Shown piece after piece: positions 18,909 to 28,544 of a stretch of 64,000 nt of DNA. Within the stretch, counting starts at the first letter, position 1; each line of letters opens with the position of its first letter. This DNA is from Allopusillimonas soli (GTDB taxonomy: Bacteria > Pseudomonadota > Gammaproteobacteria > Burkholderiales > Burkholderiaceae_B), in NCBI RefSeq assembly GCF_004153445.1, contig NZ_SDQC01000002.1:248001-312000 (forward strand), written 5' to 3'. The position numbers were made by a program, and so were the translations under genes. The notes beneath the pieces were generated by a model that did no database searches, was not told the origin of the DNA, and saw nothing but the letters and a program-made list of their open reading frames with translations.

Positions 18909-19505
18909 TTACACATTGCGCAGGCTCAAGCCTTGCGCGCGCAGGCTGCGCGCCGCCAGAGGCCAGAAGCCGGGCAGAAAGCCTTCGGCCACCAATAAAG
19001 GTTCACCTGCGCGCCAGAACGTTGAACACCGCGCCAATATACGGTTGGCGCGGGGGCAGTCGGCGCCAAGGATGTGTTCGGCCGCAAAATACAGAGGCAT
19101 CTGCCAGCGCAGGCGAGCCACACTGAATGACGACCGCGTGATCTCCGGATTGTTATACAACATGTCGGCCAGCGGCCGGGTGCGCAGCCTGCGCATGCGT
19201 TGCCATCGGCCATGGGATGCATGCAGCGGTGTGAAGCTACGGGCAAAGACGGCGTCCGTTCCGTCGATGCGCATAATGATTTCTCTTACCCAGATGGCTT
19301 CGCGGGGGGCGCGCGCCAGCATCCATGCCTCGGATTCAGGTAGCCCCTGGGCATATTCCCGCGATACCCGAAGCTGTACATCGCCGATCTTGCGTAGTCC
19401 GGCTGTAAGGGCGCCCGGGCGCAGCAGCCAATATTGTTGCATGGGCGTGGCGGAGGGCGGCGACGTCGCGCGCCAACCGCTGGATGGGAGGGGATTCGGT
19501 TGCAT
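18909..19505 (-). CDS. ubiC: Chorismate--pyruvate lyase
   Basis: UbiC cleaves chorismate to 4-hydroxybenzoate and pyruvate, the first committed step of ubiquinone synthesis. The 198-residue protein has the family blocks YWLLRPGALTAGLRK near residue 25, EAWMLARAPREAIWVREI near 58 with the conserved Arg that binds chorismate, TRPLADMLY near 109, and STFWRAGEPLLVAEGFLPGF near 161 with the catalytic Glu. The N-terminal 22 residues are Pro/Ser-rich and variable. The gene is alone on the minus strand between glnB and the pseudouridine synthase. Confidence 0.85.
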   Translation of the reverse strand: MQPNPLPSSGWRATSPPSATPMQQYWLLRPGALTAGLRKIGDVQLRVSREYAQGLPESEAWMLARAPREAIWVREIIMRIDGTDAVFARSFTPLHASHGRWQRMRRLRTRPLADMLYNNPEITRSSFSVARLRWQMPLYFAAEHILGADCPRANRILARCSTFWRAGEPLLVAEGFLPGFWPLAARSLRAQGLSLRNV

Positions 19506-19668
19506 GCCGCGTATTATCGCAAATTACCCCGCCGCGGCGCCGGCGTTCCCGCGCGGAAACGATTTCTTTCCGGGCGCTGGCCTGGCGAACCCGTAGCCAT
19601 CGTAAAATGAGGTTGTTTTTTTCAATCCTGGGCATCCCGTCACAGCGCGCCCATCCAGCCGGTTTTTC

Positions 19669-20403
19669 ATGGAAAAAGTCAGAATATCCAAACTCATGGC
19701 CCAACGCGGCCTATGCTCGCGCCGCGAGGCCGACGCTTATATAGAACGCGGATGGGTGCGTGTGGACGGCGAAGTCATTTCCGAGCTGGGCAGCAAGGCC
19801 TGGCCGAGTCAAAAGATCACGCTTGAGCGCCAGGCGCAACGCCGACAAACCGCAAGGGTGACCATTCTGCTGAACAAGCCTGTCGGTTACGTATCGGGGC
19901 AGGCCGAACGAGGCTACCGCACCGCTTCCTCTCTCATCTCAGCGGACAGTCGCTACCGGGGCGATCATGCGCCGCAGCGATTCGATCCGTCGCATTTGCG
20001 AGGTCTGGCGCCGGCGGGACGGCTGGACATTGATTCCCAGGGTTTGCTTGTACTGACTCAGGACGGTCGCATAGCCCGGCAACTCGTCGGCGAAGATTCC
20101 GACGTCGAAAAGGAGTATCTGGTTCGTGTTCAAGGTCGCCTGGCTGACAATGGCCTGGCCCTGTTGAATCACGGCCTGACATTGGACGGCAAGCCGTTGA
20201 GACGTGCGCAGGTCAGTTGGCAGAACGACGATCAACTGCGTTTTTTGCTGCGCGAGGGCAAGAAGCGCCAGATACGCCGCATGTGCGAAATGGTGGGACT
20301 GAAGGTGGTAGGGCTCAAGCGCGTGCGCATGGGCAAGGTGGTGCTGGGCGATCTGCCGCCCGGCAAATGGCGTTATCTGAAAGAAGGCGAACGTTTTGTC
20401 TAG
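19669..20403 (+). CDS. Pseudouridine synthase, RluB/RluE/RluF family (RluF-like)
   Basis: This 244-residue enzyme isomerises specific uridines to pseudouridine, probably in 23S rRNA or tRNA. An N-terminal S4 RNA-binding domain ([20 protein letters not shown], residues 5-24 onward) is followed by the RsuA-type catalytic domain with [12 protein letters not shown] near 67 and the catalytic Asp in [17 protein letters not shown] near 121. The basic block [11 protein letters not shown], which recognises RNA, is near 198. NKPxGYVSGQ and overall spacing resemble RluF more than RluB; the exact target cannot be fixed from sequence. Confidence 0.88.
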   Translation: MEKVRISKLMAQRGLCSRREADAYIERGWVRVDGEVISELGSKAWPSQKITLERQAQRRQTARVTILLNKPVGYVSGQAERGYRTASSLISADSRYRGDHAPQRFDPSHLRGLAPAGRLDIDSQGLLVLTQDGRIARQLVGEDSDVEKEYLVRVQGRLADNGLALLNHGLTLDGKPLRRAQVSWQNDDQLRFLLREGKKRQIRRMCEMVGLKVVGLKRVRMGKVVLGDLPPGKWRYLKEGERFV

Positions 20404-20420
20404 CGGCGCCCACGCGGCGC

Positions 20421-21275
20421 TTAATCTCCGTGACGGGCCAGTGTGAAGTTGGCACGATCGTCCTGGGCCAACGTTGCCTTCAACCAGGGCAGGGTGGTGG
20501 CAAGCGCGTCATGCAGCGTCCAGGGAGGATTCACCACGAACATGCCACTGCCGTGCAGGCCCAGGCCAGTTGCCGCGGGCTTGGAAACAGAAAGGGTGGC
20601 ATGGAGCCAGGGCGTCGCCAGCCGCGTCAAGGCGCGCTGCAGGTCGGCGACTTCGCGCCGCTGCACCAGGGGGTACCAGACGATGAAGCAGCCTGTGGCA
20701 AAACGCTTCAGCCCCTCGGAGAGCGCCTGGACCGTATGCCGGTAGTCGCGCTTGTCCTCGTATGATGGGTCGATGAGCACGATGCCGCGGCGCGGGGCGG
20801 GCGGGAGCTGGCTCTTGAGCCCGTTGAAGCCGTCCGCCTGGTAGACGGCGACCTGGCGCTGCGTGCCGGCAGCCTCGCGCTTCAGATTGTCTCTGAGCAC
20901 TTCGATTTCAGTCGGGTGCATCTCGAACAGTCGCAGGCGGTCGCGGCCTCGCATGGCTTGCAGAGCCAGCCAGGGAGAGCCTGGATAGAAATTGGCCACG
21001 CCATCCGGATTGAAATGCTGTACGGCTTGCAGATAGCGTTCTATCGCATCGGGCATGGCTTGCGCCGCAAGAAGGCGGTCCAGGCCGTCGGCGAATTCGC
21101 CGCGTTTCGTGGCCCATTCGCTGCGCAAATCGTAGATGCCGGCGCCCGCGTGGGTGTCGATCACCCAGTAGGGCGCATCCTTGCGGTTGAAGTAATCCAG
21201 GACGTGAACCAAGATGGTGTGCTTGAGGACGTCGGCATGGTTTCCAGCGTGAAAGGCGTGGCGATAACTGAACAA
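20421..21275 (-). CDS. rlmJ: 23S rRNA (adenine(2030)-N6)-methyltransferase RlmJ
   Basis: RlmJ makes m6A2030 in 23S rRNA. The product of 284 residues starts FSYRHAFHAGNHADVLKH, the family N-terminus, and has the DTHAGAGIYDL AdoMet-site block near residue 44. It has the catalytic DPSYEDKRDY (DPPY-like) near 168. The start is taken as TTG at 21275, because this is the only start codon that gives the conserved N-terminus; no ATG exists there. It follows ugpQ by 10 bases on the same strand. Confidence 0.9.
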   Translation of the reverse strand: MFSYRHAFHAGNHADVLKHTILVHVLDYFNRKDAPYWVIDTHAGAGIYDLRSEWATKRGEFADGLDRLLAAQAMPDAIERYLQAVQHFNPDGVANFYPGSPWLALQAMRGRDRLRLFEMHPTEIEVLRDNLKREAAGTQRQVAVYQADGFNGLKSQLPPAPRRGIVLIDPSYEDKRDYRHTVQALSEGLKRFATGCFIVWYPLVQRREVADLQRALTRLATPWLHATLSVSKPAATGLGLHGSGMFVVNPPWTLHDALATTLPWLKATLAQDDRANFTLARHGD

Positions 21276-21285
21276 GACGATGGCC

Positions 21286-22053
21286 TTATGGCAGGAGGTC
21301 GAAGGAGGTGGGCGCAATGCTGGCCACTTCGTCGGTGAACACGGCGTTGCAGCCCCAGTCAAAGAGCGCACGCATGCGCTCGGTGTCATTCACAGTCCAG
21401 ACGGACACGGTATAGCCGGCCGACCGCATGGCGCGCACGAGGTTTGCGTCGACATGCCGGTTATCGGGGTTGACGCCCGTGCATTGCAGCCTTTCCAGAC
21501 GGGCCTGCCAATCGTCCGGCACGGGCCCCTCGATCAGCAGCGCGCGTGGCAGCTCGGGAGCCACCTGCATCGCGGCCTCAAGGGAGGCTTCGGAGAACGA
21601 GGACAGCAGAGGCGGCAGTGGGGCGTGGCGCCATAGTTTGCGGGCCAGCTCCGCTACGGTGCGGCCCGTGGCCTCCTCGTCGCCTGTGGTCGGTTTGATT
21701 TCGATATTGCTGTGGACGCCGTTGGTCAGCGTGCTGGCGGCAACGGCGTAAAGCGTGGGTATGGGCTCGCCGGCATAGGTGGCGCCATGCCAACCGCCGA
21801 AGTCGATTTCCGCCAGTTGCGCGTAGCTGCGATCCGATGCGAGGCCCTGGGCATTGCTGGTGCGGTCCAGCGTATCGTCGTGCAGCAGCACCGGCACGCC
21901 GTCCTGGCTGAGCTTGACGTCGAACTCCACCATGCGATAGCCATGGCGTGTGCCCAGCCGTATGGAAGCCAGGGTATTCTCTGGCGCCAGGCGCCCGGCG
22001 CCGCGATGCGCGATCAGGCGGGGATAGGGCCAGGTGGCGGGCGTGACCGGCAT
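21286..22053 (-). CDS. ugpQ: Glycerophosphodiester phosphodiesterase, cytoplasmic UgpQ type
   Basis: UgpQ hydrolyses deacylated phospholipids (glycerophosphodiesters) to glycerol-3-phosphate and an alcohol. The 255-residue TIM-barrel protein has the catalytic LIAHRGAGRLAPENT near residue 13, the metal ligands EFDVKLSQDGVPVLLHDDTLDR near 43 and IEIKP near 118. No signal peptide is present, which favours the cytosolic form. It is followed by rlmJ. Confidence 0.9.
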   Translation of the reverse strand: MPVTPATWPYPRLIAHRGAGRLAPENTLASIRLGTRHGYRMVEFDVKLSQDGVPVLLHDDTLDRTSNAQGLASDRSYAQLAEIDFGGWHGATYAGEPIPTLYAVAASTLTNGVHSNIEIKPTTGDEEATGRTVAELARKLWRHAPLPPLLSSFSEASLEAAMQVAPELPRALLIEGPVPDDWQARLERLQCTGVNPDNRHVDANLVRAMRSAGYTVSVWTVNDTERMRALFDWGCNAVFTDEVASIAPTSFDLLP

Positions 22054-22220
22054 GTGGGAAAGTCCTTGTGTTTCAGTGAGGTGGCAAGGCTGCCATTGTA
22101 TCGCTGGCCGCCCCGGTGGGCACAGGTGCCGCGGCGGGGGTGATGGTAAACTTCATGAAATTTTTTACCCAACCCCTATTGCGTGCGCCCGCCGGTGCGG
22201 CGGGCGCCGGTGAGCCATCA

Positions 22221-24182
22221 ATGTTCGATTTCATTCGTACCCATCAGCGGCTGATGCAGTTTCTGTTGCTGATCCTGATATTGCCATCCTTTGCGCTCAT
22301 TGGCATCAGCGGCTATACAAACTATGTGTCGGGCGACCATGATCTGGTCAAGGTGGGTTCAGGCGCCGTCACACAGCAGATGTTCGATCAGGCGCGCAGC
22401 AACCAGCTACGCCAGCTGCAAAGCAGCAGCCAGGGCGGCTTCGATCCCGCCGTGCTCGACAATCCGCAGGCCCGCGCCGAACTGCTCGATTCGCTCATCA
22501 ACCGGCAGGCACTCATAGATACCGCCCGTGCGGAGCATTTCAGCGTATCCGATACCGCTCTGCGCCAATCCATCGCGGCCCTGCCTCAACTTCAGGAAAA
22601 TGGCCGGTTTTCGCCAGAACTGTACAACCGCACGCTCGCGGCAATGGGGTTGGACACCCATGATTTCGAGGAAAGCCAGCGCGCCGAGCTGGCTCTTGGC
22701 CGTGTGCTAGGCCCGGTTGCCCGCAGCGCGGCGGTTCCAGCCACAGTCGTGCAGCGGCTTGAAACCATTCTGACAGAACAGCGTACGGTGCGGCTGAAGG
22801 CTTTCCCCGCCACCGATTACGAGAAGGATATTTCCGTCTCTGACGACGACATCAAGGCCTGGTACGACCAGAACAAGCAGTCGCTGGAACTGCCGCAGCA
22901 GGCCATCGTGCAGTATCTGCTGCTCAACGAGGCTGCCGCCATGAAAGACCTTCCCGAGGTCAGCGAAGACGAGTTGCGCAAGTACTACGATCAGAACAAA
23001 AGCCGCTATGTGCGCCCTCCGCGCGTCAACGTGAGTCATATCCAGATCGACGTTCCCGCAGGTGCGACAGGCGAGCAGCGCAAGACGGCGCATGACGAGG
23101 CGGTAAAGATCGCCAGCCAGCTCAAGGCGAATCCCGATACATTCGCGGAGGTTGCGCGTGAAAAATCGCAAGACGCCGGCACGGCCAAAGATGGCGGCAA
23201 GCTTGGCTGGATAACGCAAGGAACATGGCCGGCGGCGCTTGAGGATGCTGTCTTTTCATTGAAGAAGGGCGCCATTTCGGGTGTCATTGACGGCCCTGGC
23301 GGTTTTCATATTTTCCGTGTCAACGATACCCAACCCGAGCATGGCGAGACATTCGAGGAGGCGCGGGCCAAGGTTGAGACCGAAGTGCGGCGTCAACTGG
23401 GTTCCGATCGTTTTGCGGAAATGGCGTCCAAGCTGACTGACCTGGTCTATGAGAATCCTGATAGTCTGGAACCCGCCTCCCAGGCCTTGGGGCTGCCCAT
23501 CAAGACAGCGGCGGGCATTGCGCGCGACCGCCTGCTTGCCTCCGATGAGGTGAAAGCCGACGCTGCGTCGTCCAGCGCAGACGCCTCGCTGCTGGGCGAC
23601 GTTCGGGTGCGCCGTGCCGTATTTGCCAATGAAGCCCTGGTGGAAAAGCAGAATACAGGCGTTATTGAGCTGTCGCCTGACACGATGATAGTGCTGCACG
23701 TCAAAGAGGCTGTGCCGGCCCACATACCCGAACTGGCCCAGGTCAGCGACCATATCCGCGGCGTGCTGGAAGGTCAGCGCGCGCGCGACGCTGCCGCCGA
23801 GGCGGGCAAGAAGTTGCTTGCCGAGCTGAGCAAGAGCCCATCGGTGACCGCGCCTGAGGGTTTCGGCGATGCGCAGTCCATCAGCCGCATCGACCCGCGG
23901 GGCTTGCCCAAGCAATTGACTGATGCTGCTTTCGCGGCGCCCACCGACCACTTGCCTCAATACGTGGGCGTGGAAGGTCCGCAAGGCTACGTGCTGGTTC
24001 GCGTCGAGGATGCCAAGGCCGGCACCACCGACAGCCCCGCGTTGGCGACACTGCCGCAGCAGCTGGCCGCCGCCTGGGGCAAGGCCGAAGAAGATGCCGT
24101 GCTCAAGGCCTTGCGTACACAGTTGGGCGTGAAGATGCTGCCGGAGGCGCAGGAAGTCATTCAAGGCGAAAAGAAAAGCTGA
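22221..24182 (+). CDS. ppiD: Periplasmic folding chaperone PpiD (SurA_N + parvulin)
   Basis: PpiD is an inner-membrane-anchored periplasmic chaperone that helps newly translocated outer-membrane proteins near the Sec translocon. The ATG at 22221 gives 653 residues. An N-terminal membrane anchor (LMQFLLLILILPSFALIGIS, residues 11-30) is followed by a SurA_N-like helical domain with a VLDNPQARAELLDSLINRQ stretch. A single parvulin domain (residues about 270-360) holds VSHIQI and GGKLGWITQGTWPAALEDAVF. C-terminal helical repeats follow. The frame is open about 100 bases further upstream, but the membrane anchor fixes the start. Confidence 0.93.
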   Translation: MFDFIRTHQRLMQFLLLILILPSFALIGISGYTNYVSGDHDLVKVGSGAVTQQMFDQARSNQLRQLQSSSQGGFDPAVLDNPQARAELLDSLINRQALIDTARAEHFSVSDTALRQSIAALPQLQENGRFSPELYNRTLAAMGLDTHDFEESQRAELALGRVLGPVARSAAVPATVVQRLETILTEQRTVRLKAFPATDYEKDISVSDDDIKAWYDQNKQSLELPQQAIVQYLLLNEAAAMKDLPEVSEDELRKYYDQNKSRYVRPPRVNVSHIQIDVPAGATGEQRKTAHDEAVKIASQLKANPDTFAEVAREKSQDAGTAKDGGKLGWITQGTWPAALEDAVFSLKKGAISGVIDGPGGFHIFRVNDTQPEHGETFEEARAKVETEVRRQLGSDRFAEMASKLTDLVYENPDSLEPASQALGLPIKTAAGIARDRLLASDEVKADAASSSADASLLGDVRVRRAVFANEALVEKQNTGVIELSPDTMIVLHVKEAVPAHIPELAQVSDHIRGVLEGQRARDAAAEAGKKLLAELSKSPSVTAPEGFGDAQSISRIDPRGLPKQLTDAAFAAPTDHLPQYVGVEGPQGYVLVRVEDAKAGTTDSPALATLPQQLAAAWGKAEEDAVLKALRTQLGVKMLPEAQEVIQGEKKS

Positions 24183-24251
24183 TTCGCCTTCTTGATGGCG
24201 TAGCCGGCTGGGCGCCGGGCTCGCCATTCGGCGGAATCATGGGAGACCAGG

Positions 24252-24893
24252 TCAGGGCGTCAGCATGGGCGCCAAGTGCCGCCAAACAGTATCAGCCATG
24301 ATAGGCTGTGCCGCTTCGTTGGGGTGCAGCCCATCTTGCTGGAACAAGCCGCGATCCAATGCTATGCCCTCGAGTAGAAAGGGTACGCGCTCCACATCCT
24401 GATCTTTCGCGATATGCGTATATATGTCGCGAAAACGGTCTGTATAGGCGCGGCCGTAATTGGGCGGCACCTGCATGCCCACCAGCAACACACGTGCACC
24501 GGCTTTTTTCGACATGATCACCATGCGGCTGAGATTCTGCTGCGTCATGTCCAGTGGCAGGCCACGCAAGGCATCGTTGCTGCCCAGCTCAATGATTACG
24601 ATCGACGGCTTGAATCGTTCCAGAGCTTCAGGCAGCCTCGCCAGGCCCCCGCTGCTTGTGTCGCCGCTGATGCTGCGATTATGCAGGACGTAGCCTGTGT
24701 TTTCCTCGCGCAGTCGCTGGGCGATGATTTCTACCCAACCCGTGTCCCGTTCAAGGCCGTACTCTGCTGATAAACTGTCTCCCACCACCAGTATCGAGCG
24801 GGCATCGATGTGGCTTGCATCGTCCTGTGCCAGAACATGAAAGGCGAAAAGCCCAAGCAGTATGCCCACAATCGACCGCCAGCGTATCAGCAT
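24252..24893 (-). CDS. tesA: SGNH-family arylesterase / acyl-CoA thioesterase I
   Basis: This periplasmic multifunctional esterase (thioesterase I/lysophospholipase L1 family) has 213 residues with a signal peptide (residues 1-18). Block I is VVGDSLSAEYG with the catalytic Ser, block III is ELGSNDALRG with the oxyanion Asn, and block V is DGLHPNEAAQ with the catalytic Asp and His. The ATG at 24893-24891 shares the palindrome CATG with the start of the divergent ybbA. The alternative ATG at 24906 would add four residues. Confidence 0.92.
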   Translation of the reverse strand: MLIRWRSIVGILLGLFAFHVLAQDDASHIDARSILVVGDSLSAEYGLERDTGWVEIIAQRLREENTGYVLHNRSISGDTSSGGLARLPEALERFKPSIVIIELGSNDALRGLPLDMTQQNLSRMVIMSKKAGARVLLVGMQVPPNYGRAYTDRFRDIYTHIAKDQDVERVPFLLEGIALDRGLFQQDGLHPNEAAQPIMADTVWRHLAPMLTP

Positions 24894-25566
24894 GAATTCC
24901 ACCCATTCCATTGAAGTTGTCCAGTTGAGCCAAAGCGTAGCCGATGCCAGCGGCACGCTGGTCATTTTAGACAATGTCAGTTTCGATGTAGGCCGCGGAG
25001 AGGCGCTTGCGATAACTGGAAGCTCAGGTTCGGGAAAATCCACGCTGCTGGGCCTCATGGCGGGCCTGGATGTGCCGGTATCCGGGCAAGTCCGCCTACT
25101 GGGACAGGACCTGTTTTCCTTGAACGAGGAAGGGCGCGCCGCGCTGCGGGCCCGGCACGTTGGCTTTGTGTTCCAGTCTTTTCAGTTGCTTCCCAATCTG
25201 ACAGCCCTGGAAAATGTAATGCTTCCATTGGAGCTGGCTGGACGCCCCGCGCGGCAGGATGCTGCCGCCATGCTGGAGCGGGTTGGCCTGGGCGGGCGTC
25301 TGGCACACTATCCGCGCACCCTGTCGGGTGGCGAGCAGCAGCGGGTGGCACTGGCGCGTGCATTCGTCATGAGGCCCAGCCTGCTGTTTGCCGATGAGCC
25401 CACGGGAAGCCTGGATGCCCGCAACGGTGAGCGGATCATGGCGCTGATGCTGGACCTGCATCGCGAGCACTGCACCACGCTGGTGCTGGTGACGCACGAC
25501 GCCCGGCTGGCTGCATTGTGCGAGCGCGAAATCAGGCTGAAAGGCGGGCGGGTGGCAGAGGCCTGA
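24892..25566 (+). CDS. ybbA: ABC transporter ATPase, YbbA/LolD type
   Basis: This 224-residue nucleotide-binding subunit resembles YbbA and LolD/MacB-type export ATPases. It has Walker A GSSGSGKST near residue 40, Q-loop VFQSFQLLPNLT, signature LSGGEQQR near 143, Walker B LLFADEPTGSLD and H-loop VTHD. In Escherichia coli the same divergent tesA-ybbA pair is followed by the permease gene ybbP; here the next gene is on the other strand and no permease is found nearby. The partner must therefore be elsewhere or missing. ATG 24862 would add 10 residues. Confidence 0.88.
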   Translation: MNSTHSIEVVQLSQSVADASGTLVILDNVSFDVGRGEALAITGSSGSGKSTLLGLMAGLDVPVSGQVRLLGQDLFSLNEEGRAALRARHVGFVFQSFQLLPNLTALENVMLPLELAGRPARQDAAAMLERVGLGGRLAHYPRTLSGGEQQRVALARAFVMRPSLLFADEPTGSLDARNGERIMALMLDLHREHCTTLVLVTHDARLAALCEREIRLKGGRVAEA

Positions 25567-25574
25567 AACGCGCC

Positions 25575-26876
25575 TTACATCTTCATGTTACGAGGCAGCC
25601 ATGTGGCGATTTCGGGCGCGGCGTATATGATCAGCAGCGCAGCAATCATCAGCAAGAACATGGGCATGGAAACCCGGGCCAGATAGGGGAGCTCTTTGCG
25701 GGTCATGCCGGAGAGCACGAAAAGGTTGAATCCCACCGGTGGCGTGATCTGGGCCATTTCTATGACGAGCACGAGAAAAATTCCAAACCAGATCAGATCA
25801 ATACCTGCGGCGGTGACGGTGGGCAGCAGGACGCCCATGGTCAGAACGACGATGGAAATGCCGTCCAGGAAACAGCCCAGCACCACGAAAAAGACGGTGA
25901 GCGCGCAAATGAGGCCGAACTGGGACAGGCCCAGGGAGCCTATCCATTCGGCAAGCTGGCGCGGCAGCCCGATATAACCCATGGAAAGCGTCAGGAACTG
26001 CGCCCCCGCAAGTATGAGCGCAATCATGCAGTAAAGCCGCGTAGCGCCCATGATGGAAGCCTTGAAGACAGACCAGTTGAGCGAGCCTTGTACCGCGGAC
26101 AGGATCAGTGCACCAATGACGCCCACGGCCGCCGCCTCGGTGGCTGTGGCGAAGCCTGTGTATATGGTGCCCAGCACGATGGCGATGAGCAGAATGACGG
26201 GAATCAGGTGGCGCGACTGATAGAGTTTCTCGCCGAGCTTCATTGCCTGGTCTGCGGCGGGAATGCGGCCCGGATGAAGCAGGGACCAAATGATGATATA
26301 GCCCATAAACAGGCCGGCGAGCAGCATGCCGGGAAATACCCCGGCAATGAACAGCTTGGAAATTGATACATCGGCTGCCACACCGTATACGATCATGATG
26401 ATGGATGGCGGGATGAGCAGGCCGAGCGTGCCGGCGCCAGCCAGCGTGCCGATGACCTGATCCTCGGGGTATCCGCGCCGGGCAAGCTCGGGAATGGTCA
26501 TCTTGCCAATGGTGGCGCAAGTTGCGGCGGACGAGCCCGACACGGCGGCAAAGATGGCGCAGCCGACGATATTGGTGTGCAGCAGGCGGCCGGGAATGCG
26601 GTCGAGCCATGGCGCCAAGCCCTTGAACAGGTCCTGCGACAGCCTGGACCGGAACAGGATTTCTCCCATCCACAGGAACAGGGGCAGAGCGGTCAGCGTC
26701 CAGCTGGATGCCGCACCCCAGATGGTGATGGCCATGGCGTCGCCGGCGGGACGGCTGGAAAACATGGCCATGCCCAGCCAAGCCGTGCCTGCCAGCGTCA
26801 GGCCCACCCACACGCCGCATGCCAGGAAGCCGAATATCGACAACACCAGCACGGTGATCATCAGAACGTCATTCAT
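25575..26876 (-). CDS. dctM: TRAP transporter large permease DctM
   Basis: DctM is the 12-helix inner-membrane subunit that couples sodium flow to solute uptake in tripartite ATP-independent periplasmic transport. The protein has 433 residues and is hydrophobic throughout. The block GSSAATCATIGKMTIPELARRGY near residue 110 and GTLGLLIPPSIIMIVYG near 149 are family hallmarks, as is EMAQITPPVGFNLFVL near 388. The ATG at 26876 overlaps dctQ by 8 bases; a longer frame upstream lies inside dctQ. It is the last gene of the dctP-dctQ-dctM operon. Confidence 0.94.
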   Translation of the reverse strand: MNDVLMITVLVLSIFGFLACGVWVGLTLAGTAWLGMAMFSSRPAGDAMAITIWGAASSWTLTALPLFLWMGEILFRSRLSQDLFKGLAPWLDRIPGRLLHTNIVGCAIFAAVSGSSAATCATIGKMTIPELARRGYPEDQVIGTLAGAGTLGLLIPPSIIMIVYGVAADVSISKLFIAGVFPGMLLAGLFMGYIIIWSLLHPGRIPAADQAMKLGEKLYQSRHLIPVILLIAIVLGTIYTGFATATEAAAVGVIGALILSAVQGSLNWSVFKASIMGATRLYCMIALILAGAQFLTLSMGYIGLPRQLAEWIGSLGLSQFGLICALTVFFVVLGCFLDGISIVVLTMGVLLPTVTAAGIDLIWFGIFLVLVIEMAQITPPVGFNLFVLSGMTRKELPYLARVSMPMFLLMIAALLIIYAAPEIATWLPRNMKM

Positions 26877-27372
26877 GGGCAATTTCTTTTGCGGAGGATT
26901 CGGGGACGCCGCGCAGGCGCAGTATGGTCTCGTCGATGACGGCAATCAGGAAGATGACTGTGCCCAGCGCCATGGCGATCTGGGGAATCCAGAGCGGCGT
27001 GGCGTCCTCGCCTGTGGAAATGTCATGAAAGCTGTGGGAGTCTATGACCAGCTTGACGCTGTACCAAGCCAGATCGGCCGAGATCAGGCACGCCACGACC
27101 AGCGCAAAGATATCCAGCCGCAGGCTGCCTCTGGCAGGCAGGGCGGACAAAAGCAGTGTGACGCGGATATGTTCGCCTTGCTTGAAGGTGTGCGCCAGTG
27201 CCAGGAAGCCGGCTGCGGCCATGCTGTAGCCGGCGTAGGCATCCAGGCCGGCAATATGTATGCCAAGCTGGCGGGTGGCGATGGAGAGGGTGATGGCCAC
27301 CAGCACCCCCACCATGAAGACAGCGGCCAGGCCGCCTGCCAGCATGTAGAGCCTGTCGAGGAATAAGCGCAT
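26869..27372 (-). CDS. dctQ: TRAP transporter small permease DctQ
   Basis: DctQ is the four-helix membrane subunit that pairs with DctM. The 167 residues hold four hydrophobic segments (about 9-31, 45-60, 85-105 and 127-148). A characteristic AHTFKQGEHIRVTLLL stretch lies between the second and third helix. It lies 9 bases after dctP and overlaps dctM by 8 bases. Confidence 0.9.
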   Translation of the reverse strand: MRLFLDRLYMLAGGLAAVFMVGVLVAITLSIATRQLGIHIAGLDAYAGYSMAAAGFLALAHTFKQGEHIRVTLLLSALPARGSLRLDIFALVVACLISADLAWYSVKLVIDSHSFHDISTGEDATPLWIPQIAMALGTVIFLIAVIDETILRLRGVPESSAKEIAHE

Positions 27373-27381
27373 GGCGTGCGC

Positions 27382-28359
27382 CTACTTGCCGGCGCGGAAG
27401 GTTTCGATGATTTGTTTTCCTTCGGGGCCTGCACGCTCCACCCATTCGCTGACCATGGTTTCGCCGACCTTGTCCAGGCCTTTCATGAGCGCATCGGAAG
27501 GCTTGATGATTTCCATGCCTTGCTTGCGCAACTGGTCGAGATACCACTGCGTTTTTTCTTCGGACAGCTTCCAGCCCCGTTTTTCCGCCTCGGCGCCTGC
27601 CTTCAGCAGCGCGTTGCGGGATGCCTCGTCAAGCTGGTCAAATGCCTTCTTGTTCATGATGACGGCGTTCTTGGGCAGCCAGGCCTGCGTGTCGTAGAAT
27701 TTTTTCATGTATTCATAGGCCTTGGTGTCCCAGCCGGTGGAGCCCGAGGTCATAAAGGCCTGTACCACGCCTGTGGCCATGGCTTGCGCCAGTTCAGACT
27801 GCTGTATGGTGACGGGCTGTGCGCCGACGAGCTCGGCGATGCGGGCTGTAACGGGACTGTAGGCGCGCCATTTGAGGCCTTTCAGGTCGTCGACGGTCTG
27901 GATGTCTTTGTTGGCATAGATGCCTTGAGGGGGCCATGCCACGGTATACAGCAGCTTCATGCCTTGCGAGGCGAGCTTTTTATCCAGCGCCTCCTTCTGT
28001 GCCTGATACAGCTTCCAGGCGGCATCGTAGCCGGTGGCCAGGAAGGGCAGGCCGTCCAGAGCATAAATGGGGTCTTCATTGGCATAGTTGGTGAGCAGGA
28101 TTTCACCAATCTGCGCCTGGTTGCTTTGTACGGCGCGCTTGATCTCGGGCGCCTTGAACAGCGAGGCATTGCTGTGCAGCGTAATCTTGAGTTCGCCCTT
28201 GGAGTAAGTATCGACATCCTTGACGAATTGCGCCAGGTTCTCCGTATGCAGGTTCGTGGACGGGTAGGCGCTGGGAAGGTCCCATGTGGTGGCAGCCTGA
28301 GTATTGAAGCCAAGTGCTGCGGCGCCGGTCGCAGCCAGCAAAGCGAACTTCTTGTTCAT
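27382..28359 (-). CDS. dctP: TRAP transporter solute-binding protein DctP, possibly for 5-oxoproline
   Basis: DctP is the periplasmic binding protein that delivers the solute to DctQM. The ATG at 28359 has AAGAGGATA before it and gives a signal peptide (residues 1-22, cleavage after TQAA) on a 325-residue protein. The conserved region KGLKWRAYSPVTARIAELVG near 158 holds the Arg that normally clamps the solute carboxylate. The operon is divergent from a fused 5-oxoprolinase. Pyroglutamate-binding DctP proteins have been described in Bordetella, so pyroglutamate is a reasonable but unproven substrate. Confidence 0.9.
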   Translation of the reverse strand: MNKKFALLAATGAAALGFNTQAATTWDLPSAYPSTNLHTENLAQFVKDVDTYSKGELKITLHSNASLFKAPEIKRAVQSNQAQIGEILLTNYANEDPIYALDGLPFLATGYDAAWKLYQAQKEALDKKLASQGMKLLYTVAWPPQGIYANKDIQTVDDLKGLKWRAYSPVTARIAELVGAQPVTIQQSELAQAMATGVVQAFMTSGSTGWDTKAYEYMKKFYDTQAWLPKNAVIMNKKAFDQLDEASRNALLKAGAEAEKRGWKLSEEKTQWYLDQLRKQGMEIIKPSDALMKGLDKVGETMVSEWVERAGPEGKQIIETFRAGK

Positions 28360-28544
28360 TAATGTATCCTCTTGATGGAGCGGCGTCAGCGCGCCGGATA
28401 ATGAAGCCAGACCCGTCAACGGCATCCGCCACAAGGGTGAATGCCGTCGATACGCAAAGCATGTCGATTGTAATGGTTGGGGTCTGCTTTCTTGACGGTA
28501 CCGCGCCAAATTAGGGGTTATTCCTAGGCAAGGAGCAAGGTTGT

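Noticed and set aside
23256-24227. 323-codon frame antisense to ppiD
   Set aside because: The plus-strand frame has an uninterrupted PpiD fold; the minus frame has no recognisable domain or start context.
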